Shown: piece after piece, positions 20,286 to 33,245 of the stretch
Layout: the number at the start of each line of letters is the position of its first letter
How positions within the stretch are numbered: position 1 is the stretch's first letter
Assembly: GCF_921293095.1 (NCBI RefSeq)
Contig: NC_060258.1
Location: forward strand, 1,798,001 to 1,862,000
DNA: 64,000 nt
Source of the DNA: Ischnura elegans
Lineage: Eukaryota > Arthropoda > Insecta > Odonata > Coenagrionidae
Reading direction: 5' to 3'
Made by a program: the position numbers and the translations under genes
The notes under the pieces: model-generated
Told to the model about the DNA's origin: nothing
Databases searched by the model: none
Seen by the model: only the letters and a program-made list of their open reading frames with translations

Positions 20286-22197
20286 AGCTACTATTAAATG
20301 CTTGTTACACTTAAGAGTAATTCTGATGTTTTTATCACGAATAATGTACAAGCAGCCTAGGTCTGATGGTGAAACTTCGAAAAAAAAATAATATGAAGTT
20401 GCTAATTCACAATCAACATTTTTATTACAACTGAAAGTAACGTTGCACATGAAATGCGTACATTCTCTTCCAGAGTTAGGAGAATAAGTGTGACTGCAAT
20501 GTAGAAGTAAAGGTATTCCAGTATATGCAGATTGTACAAAATTAACGTTTTAGGAAAACTGATTTGATGGCCCACTGTGGTGCAAGTATAGAGAATATAC
20601 ACTTTCACAATCGAAGACCATGACATGATCACATCAACAACCTAATTTAAATGACATTCTACAAATTAATAAAATTCTTAACTGTATACCTTGAAACTTC
20701 TGGGGTAATACTTACTAAAAGTTACTTTGGCAGAAGTCATCAAGTAGTGGACATACATGTTAGTATTGCAACTCAGTTATGAGCAATTTAAGGATAAAAA
20801 GATTATTTTGCACAAGCAGAAACAAAGGAGAGATTTATATTTATTTATCACAATCAATCGAAATTTTGTCGGCAAAATTTACCATAGGTTGTTTCACATT
20901 TTTCAGTGATTTGGGTAAAATAATTCAAATTCAGGCCACTTTATTTCTTTCAACAACTATTTCACTCATTGCTTTCCTATTCCTGAGGTGAGATTTGTTA
21001 GGTAAGATACTTTAACAGTGAAATACACAGGTGGACACCATGGGTTTCACCACTTGATGCTTAGTTGTGTGCAGGGCAGATCCGGACTGCTTTCTTGCCA
21101 TTACATCCAGTCTCTTCTGTGCCTGGATTAAGATGAATGTCTCATACTTATGTACTTCTGGGTCAACATCCATACATCACTTCACAGCCTTGAGCTGAGC
21201 CTCTGGGACTCTTGAGGCATGGCTCTCTTCAGAGTATCCAAATGTTGTTTGGATAGACAGAGGGAAGAGATTTCCAGTTGTCCTAGTTTGCCTCTGCTCT
21301 GCCCTATACATATCTTAAGAAATTCATCTGGAACAGTCAAGTAAAGAATACCTACATTAGAAGAATTGGAAAAACAAACTGGATAAACTTAAAAACTGCT
21401 GCATAAAATTATATGTATTAGAAATGATGATTAAGATAATAATACCTATTAAGCATATTAGGAAATTTAATACTTTTATAATGTGGGTATACCACAGTTC
21501 TAAATAGTTAAGACCCTAGAGGCAATTCCACAGCTGGCACTGATGAGACTACATAACCACTAACCACTTCTAGCCATTGCCTAGAGATGTTACAGCATTT
21601 TGCAGCCTCTTATTAATGGGAGCAGTGGGAAGGGAAATGGATGAACAAGAGACTGCTCAGGCTTACTGAGGGTACAGATTATACCAGAGGTTACATAGGT
21701 CAAATTCCAATGCAGCGACACCACATCAGTATATACCACATACGTACTAACACAAGTAAATCTGCGGAGCATTTCAACAAACGTGAACTAACTACATATG
21801 ACCAAAGCCCTGGTACACTAATGCAGCTGCCAAAAAACTATCAACCAAAGTAAATCTCTAAAGCACCATGTTTTGCTGAAGGATATGCATCAAATTTGCA
21901 GATAAAAATGGTGACTTGCAAAAAAAGACCATCTAAGAATATGAAGCCATTGATGAGAGAATCATTGCATCTACAAGATGGTTGGTGGAATTACGGCAGC
22001 TGCAGGATGGAGAATGAAATGTGCTGACATAGAGATTCAATTTTTATGTACATAGTACCTTACTACCATGCATACATTATTGATGAATTAAAACAGAAAA
22101 ATATTAAAAGAGACTATCCCCACTTAAGTGAGAGACATTACTATGAATTATCAACCAGTCATGAAAAAACAAATGCATAAAATTCAACAAAAATTTA
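20286..22197. other. No gene recognised
   Basis: AT-rich sequence. Short open frames on both strands lack domains, splice support and codon bias. Confidence 0.4.
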
Positions 22198-22378
22198 ATT
22201 TAAGTAAATGAAAGGACGTAGCACTTTTCCACAAGAATTTTTAATGCGCACAGCGTGTTTCGGCTCACTGAGCCATCATCTGGTACAAGACACCAGATGA
22301 TGGCTCAGTGAGCCGAAACGCGTTGTGCGCATTAAAAATTCTTGTGGAAAAGTGCTACGACCTTTCATTTACTTAAAT
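22198..22378. repeat. Near-perfect long inverted repeat, 87-bp arms and 7-nt loop
   Basis: Arms are 22198-22284 and 22292-22378, with about three mismatches by eye. The right arm carries CAGATGATGGCTC, AGTG, then AGCCGAAACGCG. That resembles the core of a hammerhead ribozyme (CUGAUGA, stem, GAAA), with one core base changed. Such motifs are known in Penelope-like retroelements. Two terminal repeats joined head to head could give this structure. The ribozyme reading is inference. Confidence 0.85.
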
Positions 22379-24559
22379 ATGTCTAACTTCCCCCAATTGA
22401 AGCCTGAATCTGTTGAAAAATTTAATTCATTTGATAAAAAATTTTGGTGGGTTACGCATACAACAGGTAAACATATTAGAGTTAAAAATAAGGAGATGAA
22501 TTTACCACTTGAGGCTTTTGAACATAAGTGCATTATATTTAAAAATCCAATTGAACTGGGTGCATGCCTGCAGATCCCTTCAGTTTCACCAACTGGCAGG
22601 ATCCCCAACCATGGATGCCCTAATGTCACCATAACTCAAGAACCCTTCTAAAAAGGCTCCATTCCCCTAAAAAATACTTTTCCCGTTAACATTCGCGATA
22701 ACACAGAAACCAGAAATCAAAGATTGAAGGAGAATCTTCCACCCCTCCACGTGACAACATAGCTCCACATTCCTGTGTAAAAAATTGCTGGAATGGGTAG
22801 ATAGGCTATACTTGTGTACTCCAACAAACTTCCTTCAAGAGCCCATGCATTGATACATGATGCAATATGCTTCTTATTACAGCACTCACTGGCAGCATGT
22901 CATGTAATGATATATTTGCTATGCTAAAATAAAAAAAATATGTTTCTCGCTGCTATGGTTTTTAATTTTTTTATTACATGCATTAAGCACTAGTGATTCA
23001 TAGTCCTGAACAAAACATTCACCACTCACCATGCAGAACTGCCACGAATTTCAACTAATGGCAAAATGATATCAAATAACTCATACAAGGGATCAGGGTA
23101 AGTTGATATGATGTGAATAAATTGTACAATAGCATACTCCAACGAACTTCCTTTTTGGAGCTCATGCATTAATATATCATGCAAGGTGCCCCTCATGAAG
23201 GCATATGAATTGCCGCTATTTATCTAAAATAAGTCTATTTTGTATTGATGATCAGTTTGTTAAATATCCGTTCCCAATATAGCACCTATACCAATAAACA
23301 CATGATCATGTAACACACACATGACTTTAAATGCAAAAACAACCAAGCTTTTCAGTTAACAGAAGAATTAACTCATAACGGATGGGCCCGGCTGTGGAGA
23401 TGACATGGTGAGTTGTCAATATGGACGTCAAACTTGGCAGTCGACAATTGATTATCAGCAAACAATAAAATATAGTGACTCCGCAGTAAGGAATTGGAAC
23501 TAGCCTCTCAAGAAGACTGTAGGACAAACAGTTACAGGTACATTAGTCTTTGACATGGAGAATGAAAGTGCAACAACAATACCCGAAGGGAAGCTCAGCT
23601 AATCAACACGAACCGCAAAAGAACAGTATTACAATATATTTATTCAAGAATTAAATACTTCTTCCTCTCATGCACCGGCTATTGAAATCGAGAGCAGCTT
23701 CATATGCTACAATGGGTTTCAATTAAACTGCTGTCAGAGTGCAAGTTAAATTATAATAGTGACTTCTTCAATATTTTCAATGCCACTTACTCAGTAAAGC
23801 CTAAATGTTTTCACTGTCTTTGATAAGGAATCAGCTATGGTGACATTGACCAAAAACGAAACACCGTGGATATGGAAAATGTTTTTAAGAATCGTAATGT
23901 ACAGTAATATCCATCACATACTGAGTTCAAATAACCACATAAGGAAATGTAAATGCTTAATTGATTGCTCATAACCACAATAACTGACAATTGGCAATGA
24001 CCACATAAGGAAAAGTAATGCTTAATTAATGATGTGTTATGGAAGGACAATAAAATCATTAAAATGTAAGCTTTCACATTTGGTATGAAAATAATAGTTA
24101 TGGTGTACAGGTTGCTTACAATTAGTGACGTAATTTTTGAAGCACCCTTACATGGCTGAATAAAGGAATATATTGTATTCCTGAATCAATGTATCAAAAT
24201 AAAATTAGTCTAAATGCTTTTGATTCCAAATGCAACGAACACATTGATGCCAACATATTTCCTCTAGCTTCAAAGGAAATCAGCAGTTCATTTAATGGGA
24301 AAGAAGTTTCGAAAATATTGTGAACAATGCCTTTGCATGTGTTTATGGTACTTCATGTTGCAAAACCCTGTGTAATAACATATATAGTTTAAAAAAATGT
24401 AGATTCACTTCCCTCGACTACCAACAGTATATGTTACCACCTATTCCCTGGTTATTCCACATTACCTATCGAGGTTACCAGGCAAATGCTTCCTGATCTT
24501 ATCCAGAGAATTACACCAACGGAAAAGAAACCCCCTTTTACATGCTTACTATGAAACTA
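22379..24559. other. No gene recognised; small diverged duplications
   Basis: An open frame at 22325-22651 starts inside the hairpin and has no known domain. CTCCAACAAACTTCC-type sequence at 22820 recurs near 23140. A unit of about 66 bp with ACCACATAAGGAAA repeats at 23933 and 23999. Neither supports a gene. Confidence 0.4.
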
Positions 24560-25470
24560 TTAAAAACCATGTGTTTTCACTCCTCCGTAAATTATTTATG
24601 AGAAAGCCCATACCTTCCTGGTTAAAGTGGATACTGTCTGGCCCCCTGCAGTCTCTGTATCCCATCCAGCTATAAATTACGGAGGTTATGTATGTAAGAA
24701 CATATGCCCAATAGGTGAAGGTATAGCATATATATAAATATATTAGTATGACCTTTGTGAGCTTACAATTCAAGATACTCCTCCCTCACCCTACAATCCC
24801 AAAGAAAAGTTGTGATGAAGTCAATCCTGAAATCCACCAAAGGGATTTGAAATCACCAGAATAGGAAATCACCAGAAAGGGAAATGAAATCACCAGAATG
24901 AATATCATGTTTATACATGAACGCAATGACAACTGTAACACAAATGAATTATTGACATAATTATGAATCAAGAGAGTGAAAACATTGTCTTACTCTCCCT
25001 TGTGTCCATCAGTTGATGGCTACTAAATGACGCCGATGAATAATGTTTCCCCATTAAGCTGGAGTGGGGATCATGCTTAACAGAACCACCCTCAATGTCA
25101 AGCAATGAGTCCTGAGAAGTATCCAATGGAAATTACTCATCAGCTGTTGAAATCTTACGTCCCTCCCCAAGTCATCGGATCCTATTGATAATATAATTGG
25201 AGAATAAAAGCATCCAACATCCAGCAAAACTCTCCGCAATTCCGTCATTCTCTGGCCCGATACGCAAAGTCCAACGGCAGCAGGACAACCTATGAGCAAA
25301 TGAAGCATTTAGTAAAGAAAACAAGTTGCATTAAGGATTCGTTACAAAGAGAAAAAAATCTCCTGCCTCTCTCAAGGCGGTACCCCAGAAGAGACACCCA
25401 CCACACAAAATGGCTGTCTCTCACCATTATGTGCCCGTAAATCTCGGGTCTATCCATGGAGAATCCAAAT
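24560..25470 (-). pseudogene. Diverged SGNH-hydrolase-like gene or relic
   Basis: Three minus-strand blocks occur in the right order. The first, near 25450-25390, reads IMVRDSHFVWWVSLLG, matching the GDSH block with Gly changed to Arg. The second (about 25294-25054), after an acceptor CTCATAG, reads SGQRMTELRRVLLDVG, LSIGSDDLGR and VVLLSMIPTPA. It matches the GxND block with Asn changed to Asp. The third (about 24680-24560), after an acceptor AATTTATAG, reads GPDSIHFNQEGMGFLINNLR, carrying the D-x-x-H block. SGNH modules of this kind occur in many arthropod uncharacterised proteins. Altered catalytic neighbours and a TAA right after PTPA suggest decay, but the exon model is not certain. Confidence 0.45.
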
Positions 25471-25479
25471 CAATCACAT

Positions 25480-28199
25480 GTGGATCACTAGCGATTGACT
25501 ATGAAAAGGCAAGTGTGGCCACGATAGGCAGGGTGAAGATCAGCCAAACAACTCCCCCTTCCACGCCTCATAAAAAAACACACCAACAATGTACTCGGTT
25601 GAAAATCAGGATGACCTCTGTCTCTCATCTCCCGATTGGCATAATTAGCTACTCTTAAGTTGAAACAGGCAACTGGAGAGAAATAAAAATGTTAGCAACC
25701 TCTGCATTATTTCCAAAGCCACAAACACATTGATGGCAAAATGCTCAATTTGAATACACCTATGGTGACAATGTAAAATGAACACAGTGAACACATGTCA
25801 AATGTTTTAAAAAAAATCAAATAATCCAATTATACACCCATACTCCATATTGAGTGACAAATTGAGGAAATATTTATATCACAGGAAGGAAACATGGAAT
25901 AGCAAGATGGCAATTCATTGAACACATTGCTAATTTGTAAAACAACAACAAAAGCCATGCAAAACAGAACTATTAGAGTAAGTACATAAATAAGGTTAAG
26001 TAACATTGTTTGCAGCAAAGCACCCCTACATAGTTGAAAGTAAACAACAAATTTGTGTGACAAATTCAATGTAACAAAAAGATATCGCTTTCAGTGCATT
26101 TAACCTTTTCTCTACTAAAGACGACAATATATGTGTGGATATTTCTTGACCCAGGAGACGAAAGCCGCATATTTTCTTTGGAGGATTTCTTATGCAAATA
26201 AATGAACGCCAAATAATTACGTTTCCCAGCTCTCCCCCTTTTACGTAGGGGTTCCTGGGGGGAGCATAAGCCCTCAGATGTGAAGCCATGCCTAACGGTA
26301 CTCTTTGAGCATTTAGCCATCATATCCTGCCCAGCTTCGTCAATTTGCCATAAGGCTGCATGTCAAGAAAATATTGAGTTTTTCTGAAACCAGTGGCTTC
26401 ACCTTTCATTCTTTAGACAAATGAATCCTTTACACATATTAAATGCAAAAACAATGACTTTCGACCTGTGATTTAAAGGAGATTTTAGGGTTGCCATTCT
26501 GCCTACATACTTAAGTTCACCGTTTTTCCCAGGTTTTCACGGTCTGAATGTCACCAAATTGACAGTCTGTTAACAAGCCAACAATAAAACAATCACCAGC
26601 CGTACATCAACTAAAAAATTAACATATGCAACAGATGCTGTGAATGTAAATGCAGCGATGAAAGTGATATCTGTTATGAAATCGCCTATTGTTTGCAAAA
26701 TTCAGGAAGGCCCAACCCAACTGCGCTCTTTCCACGATACTAAATACCATAGCCACTTTTAATATGCTTATGCCTTTAGGACCTTCTTCCGTCTGGACAC
26801 TGGAAGTCCTTTTTTAATTCCTGGCTAAGAGATTGCTTTTTGCACACCTTGTTATCACCACACAGTAACCAAATTTCCCTAAACCATTTCAAATTCAAAA
26901 GGGAATTGAACATGTAACTTATTTTAACATAATTCTAGGTTATTGTGAGGCGTAAATAATATTTCTATTAAAAACAGTACCTAGCAATGCAATAATTTGA
27001 TGGTGGACTCATGGGCTAGAGGGTCTAGTACAGTGCCTGGGGCAATAGCCAGGCACTCCATTGAGTTGAGTCCCATTTCAGAGGGAAGCAAGCACAAGAG
27101 AAGTTACTCCTTTCAAAATTACACCTCAAAAGAGAGAGATTAAAAATATTCTCATGCTATGCGTAGAATGGAAAACATTTTTCTTTGGCAGAAAGAGTTA
27201 CGTATGCCATCTTCAACATGGAGTTTGCCTTAATCAATAACTCACTGACCAGAGGATCTTGCTCAACTCCAGCAGCAAGCAGCTGTTTTCCCGTGGCCTT
27301 TACTCTCCAATCATAACTATAGCTGGAAGGTGGAGCGTTACTCAAGAAACTGGGGATTTTGAAAACACAGTAGTCCTCAAAGACACTGATTTACTTCAGC
27401 TTGTCCAGACAGACGCATCTCGGGAACCCATCTGACTGCACAACCTTCAAATCAAGAGGAGGGAAATCTTTCATACTAATAATAGGTCCAATGAAATCAT
27501 TTCTTCAAATTCTCCTTCGTCGGAATTGCGATCGTTAAACAATGATGCAAAGTCACGAAAGTCAATCAATAGTCAAAGTATGGCTTGATTAGGGCTGAAG
27601 TACGAGAAAAAAATCCTTTAAATCCTCACTCCATGCAATTTCTTTTTATGGGGATTTTTAAAGCAGTTAGTGTATAAAAAAACATTTAACAATGTTGAAG
27701 AACAGAAAAGAGAGATAATAAGATGTGCAGAGTTTATTACCCTGCTTTTGCTTGGGGACATTTTACTGGATTATTTGTCAAGTGAATTCAATTATGCCTG
27801 TCACGGGAGGGAGGGCACATTGAATAATGGGTACTATATTTATTTTCATTATTATTTATAAGTATGACTTAGACTTTTTCATTAATTTAAACCAAAATTT
27901 TAATTTCATTTCAATGCACAGTTAAGTTTGAAATTTGTTTGTTTCAAAAAAGTTTGGCTCAAATCAACCCCCTTCTTAATCACTCATTTAGTAACATTGA
28001 AATGGGAATGGCACCACCCTTTAGAACACATTAAAAACCTTTAATTTAGCATGGTGCTTACCACTCCATTGTCTTGGGACATCCTTGAAAACCTTCCGGC
28101 TAGCGGGTTAATTCCATGGATATTTTTGTGCAAACCTCAGTGAATGTTGGCCACCTTAAGACCTCAGGAGGTTAACGACTTAACAAAATGGGTCCTATG
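25480..28199. other. No gene recognised
   Basis: Minus-strand open frames at 26026-26323 and 27157-27345 look slightly protein-like but show no domain and no clear splice partners. A short palindrome (GTGCCTGG and CCAGGCAC) lies near 27040-27052. Confidence 0.35.
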
Positions 28200-28720
28200 T
28201 GTACCACGCAACTCACTTGGTCACCCTTTGGTTGGTGACATTAGTTTCCTTGATATATCAAATCACGCCTTTATGACCTTTTACTTCCATTATGACCTAT
28301 GGAGGTCAAAAAATCAACAATACTGATAAATGAACTACAAAACTGTCATAAGCACCCTTTAAAACCTATAGTTTGACACACTGGTTGTCTCGATGGCTTG
28401 ACGTTTACTTCTAAGACAATTGACCCCGATTGTGGTCTCCTAAGGTCAAAAAATCAACAACACTGATAAATGAACTGCAAAAATGACTTAAGCACCCTTT
28501 AAAACCTGTGGTTTGACACGTTGGTTGTCACGATGGCCCAAAATTTACCTCTATGACCTTCGACCTCAGTATTAGCCTTGGAGGTCAAATACTGGATAAG
28601 ACGAGTATTTAGACAATACCAATGACTTGGGCACCCTTTAAAACCCATGGATCGACACCTTTGATTGTATGCTATTCTTTTGGCCACCCTTATGTCCTTG
28701 ACTGTGACCTGACTTGGCCA
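28200..28720. repeat. Tandem repeat, 140-bp period, about 3.5 copies
   Basis: The landmark GCACCCTTTAAAACC occurs at about 28351, 28491 and 28631, exactly 140 bases apart. AGGTCAAAAAATCAACA precedes the first two. Each unit has AGGTCA and TGACC words, and one has TGACCTATGGAGGTCA. Copies differ by 15-30 percent by eye, so the array is old. Confidence 0.8.
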
Positions 28721-29499
28721 AGTCACAGTGGCCATTGTTTCAGACTTTTCAACACTATAATCCAGCATCGTTTTTCTGGGGAAATGTGAGTCACGTCTGC
28801 CATGAGGATGACACTCTACCTTCAAATTAACACTGCAAGTAAATATTGATTTAAATCATAATAAGTACTTTCAGACGATTAAATAATAAACTCAAAGTTA
28901 TTTTTTCCCTTATATTAGATTCCTTCACTATAAAATGTAATTCCATTTGCTTACCTGTATTGCATTGTATTTGGGCACTGATAACAACCATAATTAAATT
29001 GTTTATTCTTTAATGGGATGACCCATTACAGGTTCATTGATGCTATACTTATAACATAAATCCTGGTAATTTTTTCAATAAAAATATTGTCCAACCCATT
29101 TTTTCCAATATTCTATGTGGTGTCAGGAGCACCCCACTCGAGTAACCTCGATCGGGAATCTCGCGTGAGTAACGCCGGGTTATTAACGTTATAATGAGCT
29201 AAAACTAAAACCAGACAGAACTGTCCGTGATAACTCAAGGAATAGAGAATTCAAGGTATTTGTTTCATTCAATAAAAACATCAAATTTACGGGTTATATT
29301 TGCAAAAATTAATAAATTCATGTATTTTGTTGAATGCTGAACATTTTTCACTGCTCTGTCGATCATTGTAAAGGTCCTTTCATAACATTTAATATTATTC
29401 ATAAAAAACTTTAATGTTCCATTAAATTTTGATCTCTAACTGAATTGCTTTTTCGTAAATTTGATACGTAATACTTTGTTGGAGTCACTTAGCATTATA
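28721..29499. other. No gene recognised
   Basis: AT-rich spacer. A short GC-richer patch at 29118-29175 contains CTCGAGTAACCTCGATC. Confidence 0.4.
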
Positions 29500-31330
29500 C
29501 TTTGCCCTTGGTGGCAAGTGATTCATCAAATACAAGATTTAGTTACTTTTTCTATTGCTATAATCTGTTGAGCCCACAAATACAAACATTTTGCTAAATT
29601 TTTCATTCTCGATGATATGAACTTGAAACTATTAAGGCCGGGCTACATGGTACATTGACATGAACAAGTTAATATCTGCTTGCCTGAATGATTTCACAGG
29701 GCTTACAATGAAAAAAGAATCAATCACGCTGAAGAAATTTCCACAGAAAATTTTGCAAAATTTTCCAGACAACATTCTGGGTCCAAAATTGACAAATATA
29801 TCTGAAACCATTGAATTTAATGAGCTTTTTCAAGCACAGTGGGCATAAAGTGGCAGGTAGGCCATCTCTAACAGCAACCTATGAAAGGAATGAAAACATA
29901 AAATGTAACCCCTCACTTACTCCGAAGTAGACAAAATCATACAAGGCATCCTCTACAGTTATCTGGCCTGCCACATTTGAAGTGAATATGTTGTAATAAT
30001 AATCATTTTCTTCACACTAATTCTGCACAGGGGTACCCTCGGAATGGGAAATTCTACTGAAAATGAATGATTACGCCATAAAAAAATACCCTTCGTGCTG
30101 TACATTAAAGTGAAAGCAGTTCTTCTCTAAGCTGCGTATTTTTTTTGTAGAATTTCACTTTGAAAATTATACATTAATCTTGCACTCAAAACGACCCATT
30201 GCCATGTTGGCTGAGCGTGACATCAGAGGCCAGTAAACAATAGGTTTAAGTGGTGCCAGTAGACTATTTGTCCAAGTTTTAGAAATACCTATGTATCTCT
30301 CTTTACAATTAATTTTTTTATACGTCAATTCCATCATCAGTCATGTGAAATATTTATCCTGAATAATTGACAGGTTTAAAGAATGTATGCAAACTGGAAG
30401 ATGCAGCACCATCTTGACAAATAGCGCTTATTACTTTCTCATCCTCCTCATTCACGGCAATTTCCACAGTATAAGCTTATTGTTGTCACTTAATGTTCTG
30501 GTGTCACCTTAGCTTCAACAGTGCAAATGTTCAAATTTATTAACACTTGAACCTAACAACCTGCTGAAACACGGTATGTCTCTCTTCCAGACCTTAAGAA
30601 TGCTAAGTAAATCGGCATAAAATATGATCTGTTGTATTTCTCCAAAACGTTAACATCACATATTCCACTATTGCGCCAAGTACACATTAAAATCAATGAG
30701 TAAATGACAGTAGTTAAATGAGACACAAACCAAGCTTTAGATTATTAGCGAATGAGATTATTGATTTAATTTATGTTACATTTCAATTTTGCGGCTTCAC
30801 AACTCTGCACAAAGAAATCTTCATTACTGGAGAAGAAATAAGTTGCGATGAACTAATCTACCCTCAGAATGTTCCCAGGATGCGTCTCTACGAAGTCGGA
30901 GTCAACCATTGCTCAATACAAACACCGTAAAAACTTTTGAACAATTCACATGCTTTCACACACCCTTCACGTTCTGCATCAGTATCGTCGTAGATGTTTG
31001 TTATCGTCGTTACTGTTTTGTTATTCCCACAGAGCGAGTCTGCTTACTCGCATTCTGATATCAAAGGGCATTTTTGTAATAATAGATAATTGTTTAGTTT
31101 AGATACCAGACTTCATTTGCACATTGCACCACTAGAGGTTTACATATGCAACAGGCTTACAATCGAAAAATGAGGTATTTCCAACGATGAGTGATACATT
31201 ATTGAGGTGTATTGCATTATTTTAAACATGGATATTTAAACATTAACTTTTTTCATTCCACATTAATGAAATTTTTGACTCTTTTTCACATTTAAAGACC
31301 ATTGATGAAATGTGACCAAGTGGAAGCCAT
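29500..31330. repeat. Segmental duplication, copy A
   Basis: Matching landmarks in copies A and B are GGCAAGTGATTCATCAAATAC (29514 and 32080), CTATTAAGGCCGGG (29630 and 32199), GAGCTTTTTCAAGCACAGTG (29822 and 32402) and CTTCATTTGCA (31112 and 33029). The shift changes from about 2570 to about 1920 bases, so copy B has lost roughly 650 bases. Each copy contains a minus-strand ZAD relic. Confidence 0.8.
29690..30070 (-). pseudogene. ZAD domain relic A
   Basis: Two exons read leftward. Exon 1, from about 30070 to a donor at 29921, has ENDYYYNIFTSNVAGQITVEDALYDFV, matching the ZAD exon of the main gene. Its CRLC start is shifted by one base near 30030 and the second Cys is lost. Exon 2, from 29878 after CTTTCATAG, reads DGLPATLCPLCLKKLIKFNGF and keeps the second Cys pair, then loses frame. 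Intron position matches the main gene. No zinc fingers follow. Confidence 0.75.
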
Positions 31331-32069
31331 GAAGTATCTCTGGGACTCAGTGATTGCTACATGAACTATCACAAATTGCTTCTTCAACAATGTCATTCAC
31401 CACCAATACTCAGAACTGCCCACGAAGACAGTCATTAACATAAAACTGCAAAATATCGCAAATTATATTAGAAAAGAAGACTTCACCGTTCAAGTAGTTC
31501 ATTGCAATCTGTACACCAGCAATTATTTTTTTCATGTACTCCAAATTAAATAAACAAAATTCATATGTAAAAAAACATCTCATCAGTAAATAAACTTCAA
31601 GAATGGGCGCAAATGTGATTTTAGAAATAACCTAAACTTTGAGTGTAACAAATTTAAAAACAAACAATTTTCCATGTACTCAAAATTAATTATACAAAAC
31701 TGATCAATGAAATAAAACACATCCCATTCTCTAATCCATGAGTCTGATTACAAAAAAACTTATATGCTGAAATAATAAGCGTTTCCATAAAGAAGACAAA
31801 AAAATATATCATGAGAATCAAAATCATCACCTCATATTTTTAACACCTGTTTACACCACACACAAACATATACAAGTTATTGATTGAATGCATGAACGAC
31901 TTTAGCAGACCAGAATGGAATGTGTACATATGCGTTGACCATATCAGAACAGCTTCTATTTTCTATTCATGCATTAATCACACAAGTTATGTGGTTACAC
32001 GGTGTATTTTGGCGTTCGTACATTTAGACATAAACCCACACGTGTTAATGTACCGTATAAACAAATACT
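30071..32069. other. No gene recognised between ZAD relics
   Basis: The left part belongs to duplication copy A. The rest is AT-rich with short unsupported open frames (30718-30930, 31880-32089). Confidence 0.4.
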
Positions 32070-33245
32070 ATGCCCGTCATGGCAAGTGAGTCATCAAATA
32101 CACGATTAATTACATTTTCAAGTTATTGCTATAATCTGTTGAAACCACAAATACAAACATTTGGCAAAACTTTTATCCTAGCCCACATGAACTTAGAACT
32201 ATTAAGGCCGGGCCACACGGTAAGGTAACACGAACAAGTTAATATCTGGTTACGTGAATGATTTCACATTATTTGAAAGTTATACGAGGCTTCCAATGAA
32301 ATAAAATAAGATGCACTCACCCTGAGGTAATTTCTACACGAAAATTTTCAAAGTTCTCCGTCCGATTGATGACAAATATTTAAGAAATCATTGAATTCGA
32401 TGAGCTTTTTCAAGCACAGTGGGCTGGCAGGCAGGTCATCTCCAACAGCAACCTACGAAATGAATGAAAACATATGCCCAAGAGATTTCACACTTGCTGT
32501 GGAAATCATGCTCATACAACGGAATAAAACAATAACTGAGGAGATCAATAAAATGTAAACCCTCACTTACTTGTAAGTCAACAAAATCGCCTAAGGCATC
32601 CTTTACAGTTATCTGGCTTCCTGCAATTGAAAAGAATATGTTGTAACAATAATAATTTTTCTTCATGCAACGTCTGCACGGAGTACCCTCAGAATTCCTT
32701 TCTGAAGACTCAGATAAATTCCCAGTAGTAATACTCATGTTTTCACAGCAATAACTCATTTTATCTGTAAAACCAGTTCATCCTCAAACAAACCATCCAC
32801 ACAGCACTCAGTGATTTAAAATTCCTAATACATTACGTTCATTTCTATGACTTACGATAACGCAAAAACTTGAGAATAATCCAGGAGAAGGGCTTATAAA
32901 GCTCACATTGACAAGGACCTCAAAAATAAATCGCATTTCAACAGAAAAGACATCAAATATTTTCCACGAACTCCATGCTCATTGACGCCTTGCTAATAAC
33001 TGACCATGATAGCAAGGATTAGCTTACATACCGAACTTCATTTGCATATTGCACCGCGAGAGGACTGCGTATGCAGAAGGCCTAAAATCGAAAAATGAAA
33101 TTTTTCCAACAATAAGTGATATATATGCTAGGTTATTACATAATTTGAAAATTAAAAATATTTTTAACCTTTCTTAATTCTACATTTCAGAATTTTTAAC
33201 TCTTTCTCATATTTAAAGACTGTAGATGTAATCTGACCTAGCGGA
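32070..33245. repeat. Segmental duplication, copy B
   Basis: This is the partner of 29500-31330 in direct orientation; landmarks are listed there. Its right end lies 550 bases before the start of the main ZAD gene. Confidence 0.8.
32321..32759 (-). pseudogene. ZAD domain relic B, head to head with the main gene
   Basis: Exon 1 (32759-32571) is open from ATG: ERNSEGTPCRRCMKKNYYCY, then ITVKDALGDFVDLQ and the donor GTAAGT. This matches exon 1 of the main gene, and the first Cys pair is present. Exon 2 (32452-32321) reads VAVGDDLPASPLCLKKL. Two codons are missing, so the first Cys of the second zinc pair is gone, and a TGA follows at EL. A donor GTGAGT ends it. Its start is 1040 bases from the ATG of the main gene, on the other strand. 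The ZAD could not fold normally, and no fingers are found downstream. Confidence 0.8.

Noticed and set aside
27157-27345. Minus-strand frame with a plausible protein-like sequence
   Set aside because: No recognised domain, no neighbouring exons with matching phase, and only 62 codons.
28200-28720. CRISPR-like array
   Set aside because: The whole 140-bp unit repeats with similar divergence throughout, with no short repeat plus unique spacer pattern, and the DNA is eukaryotic.
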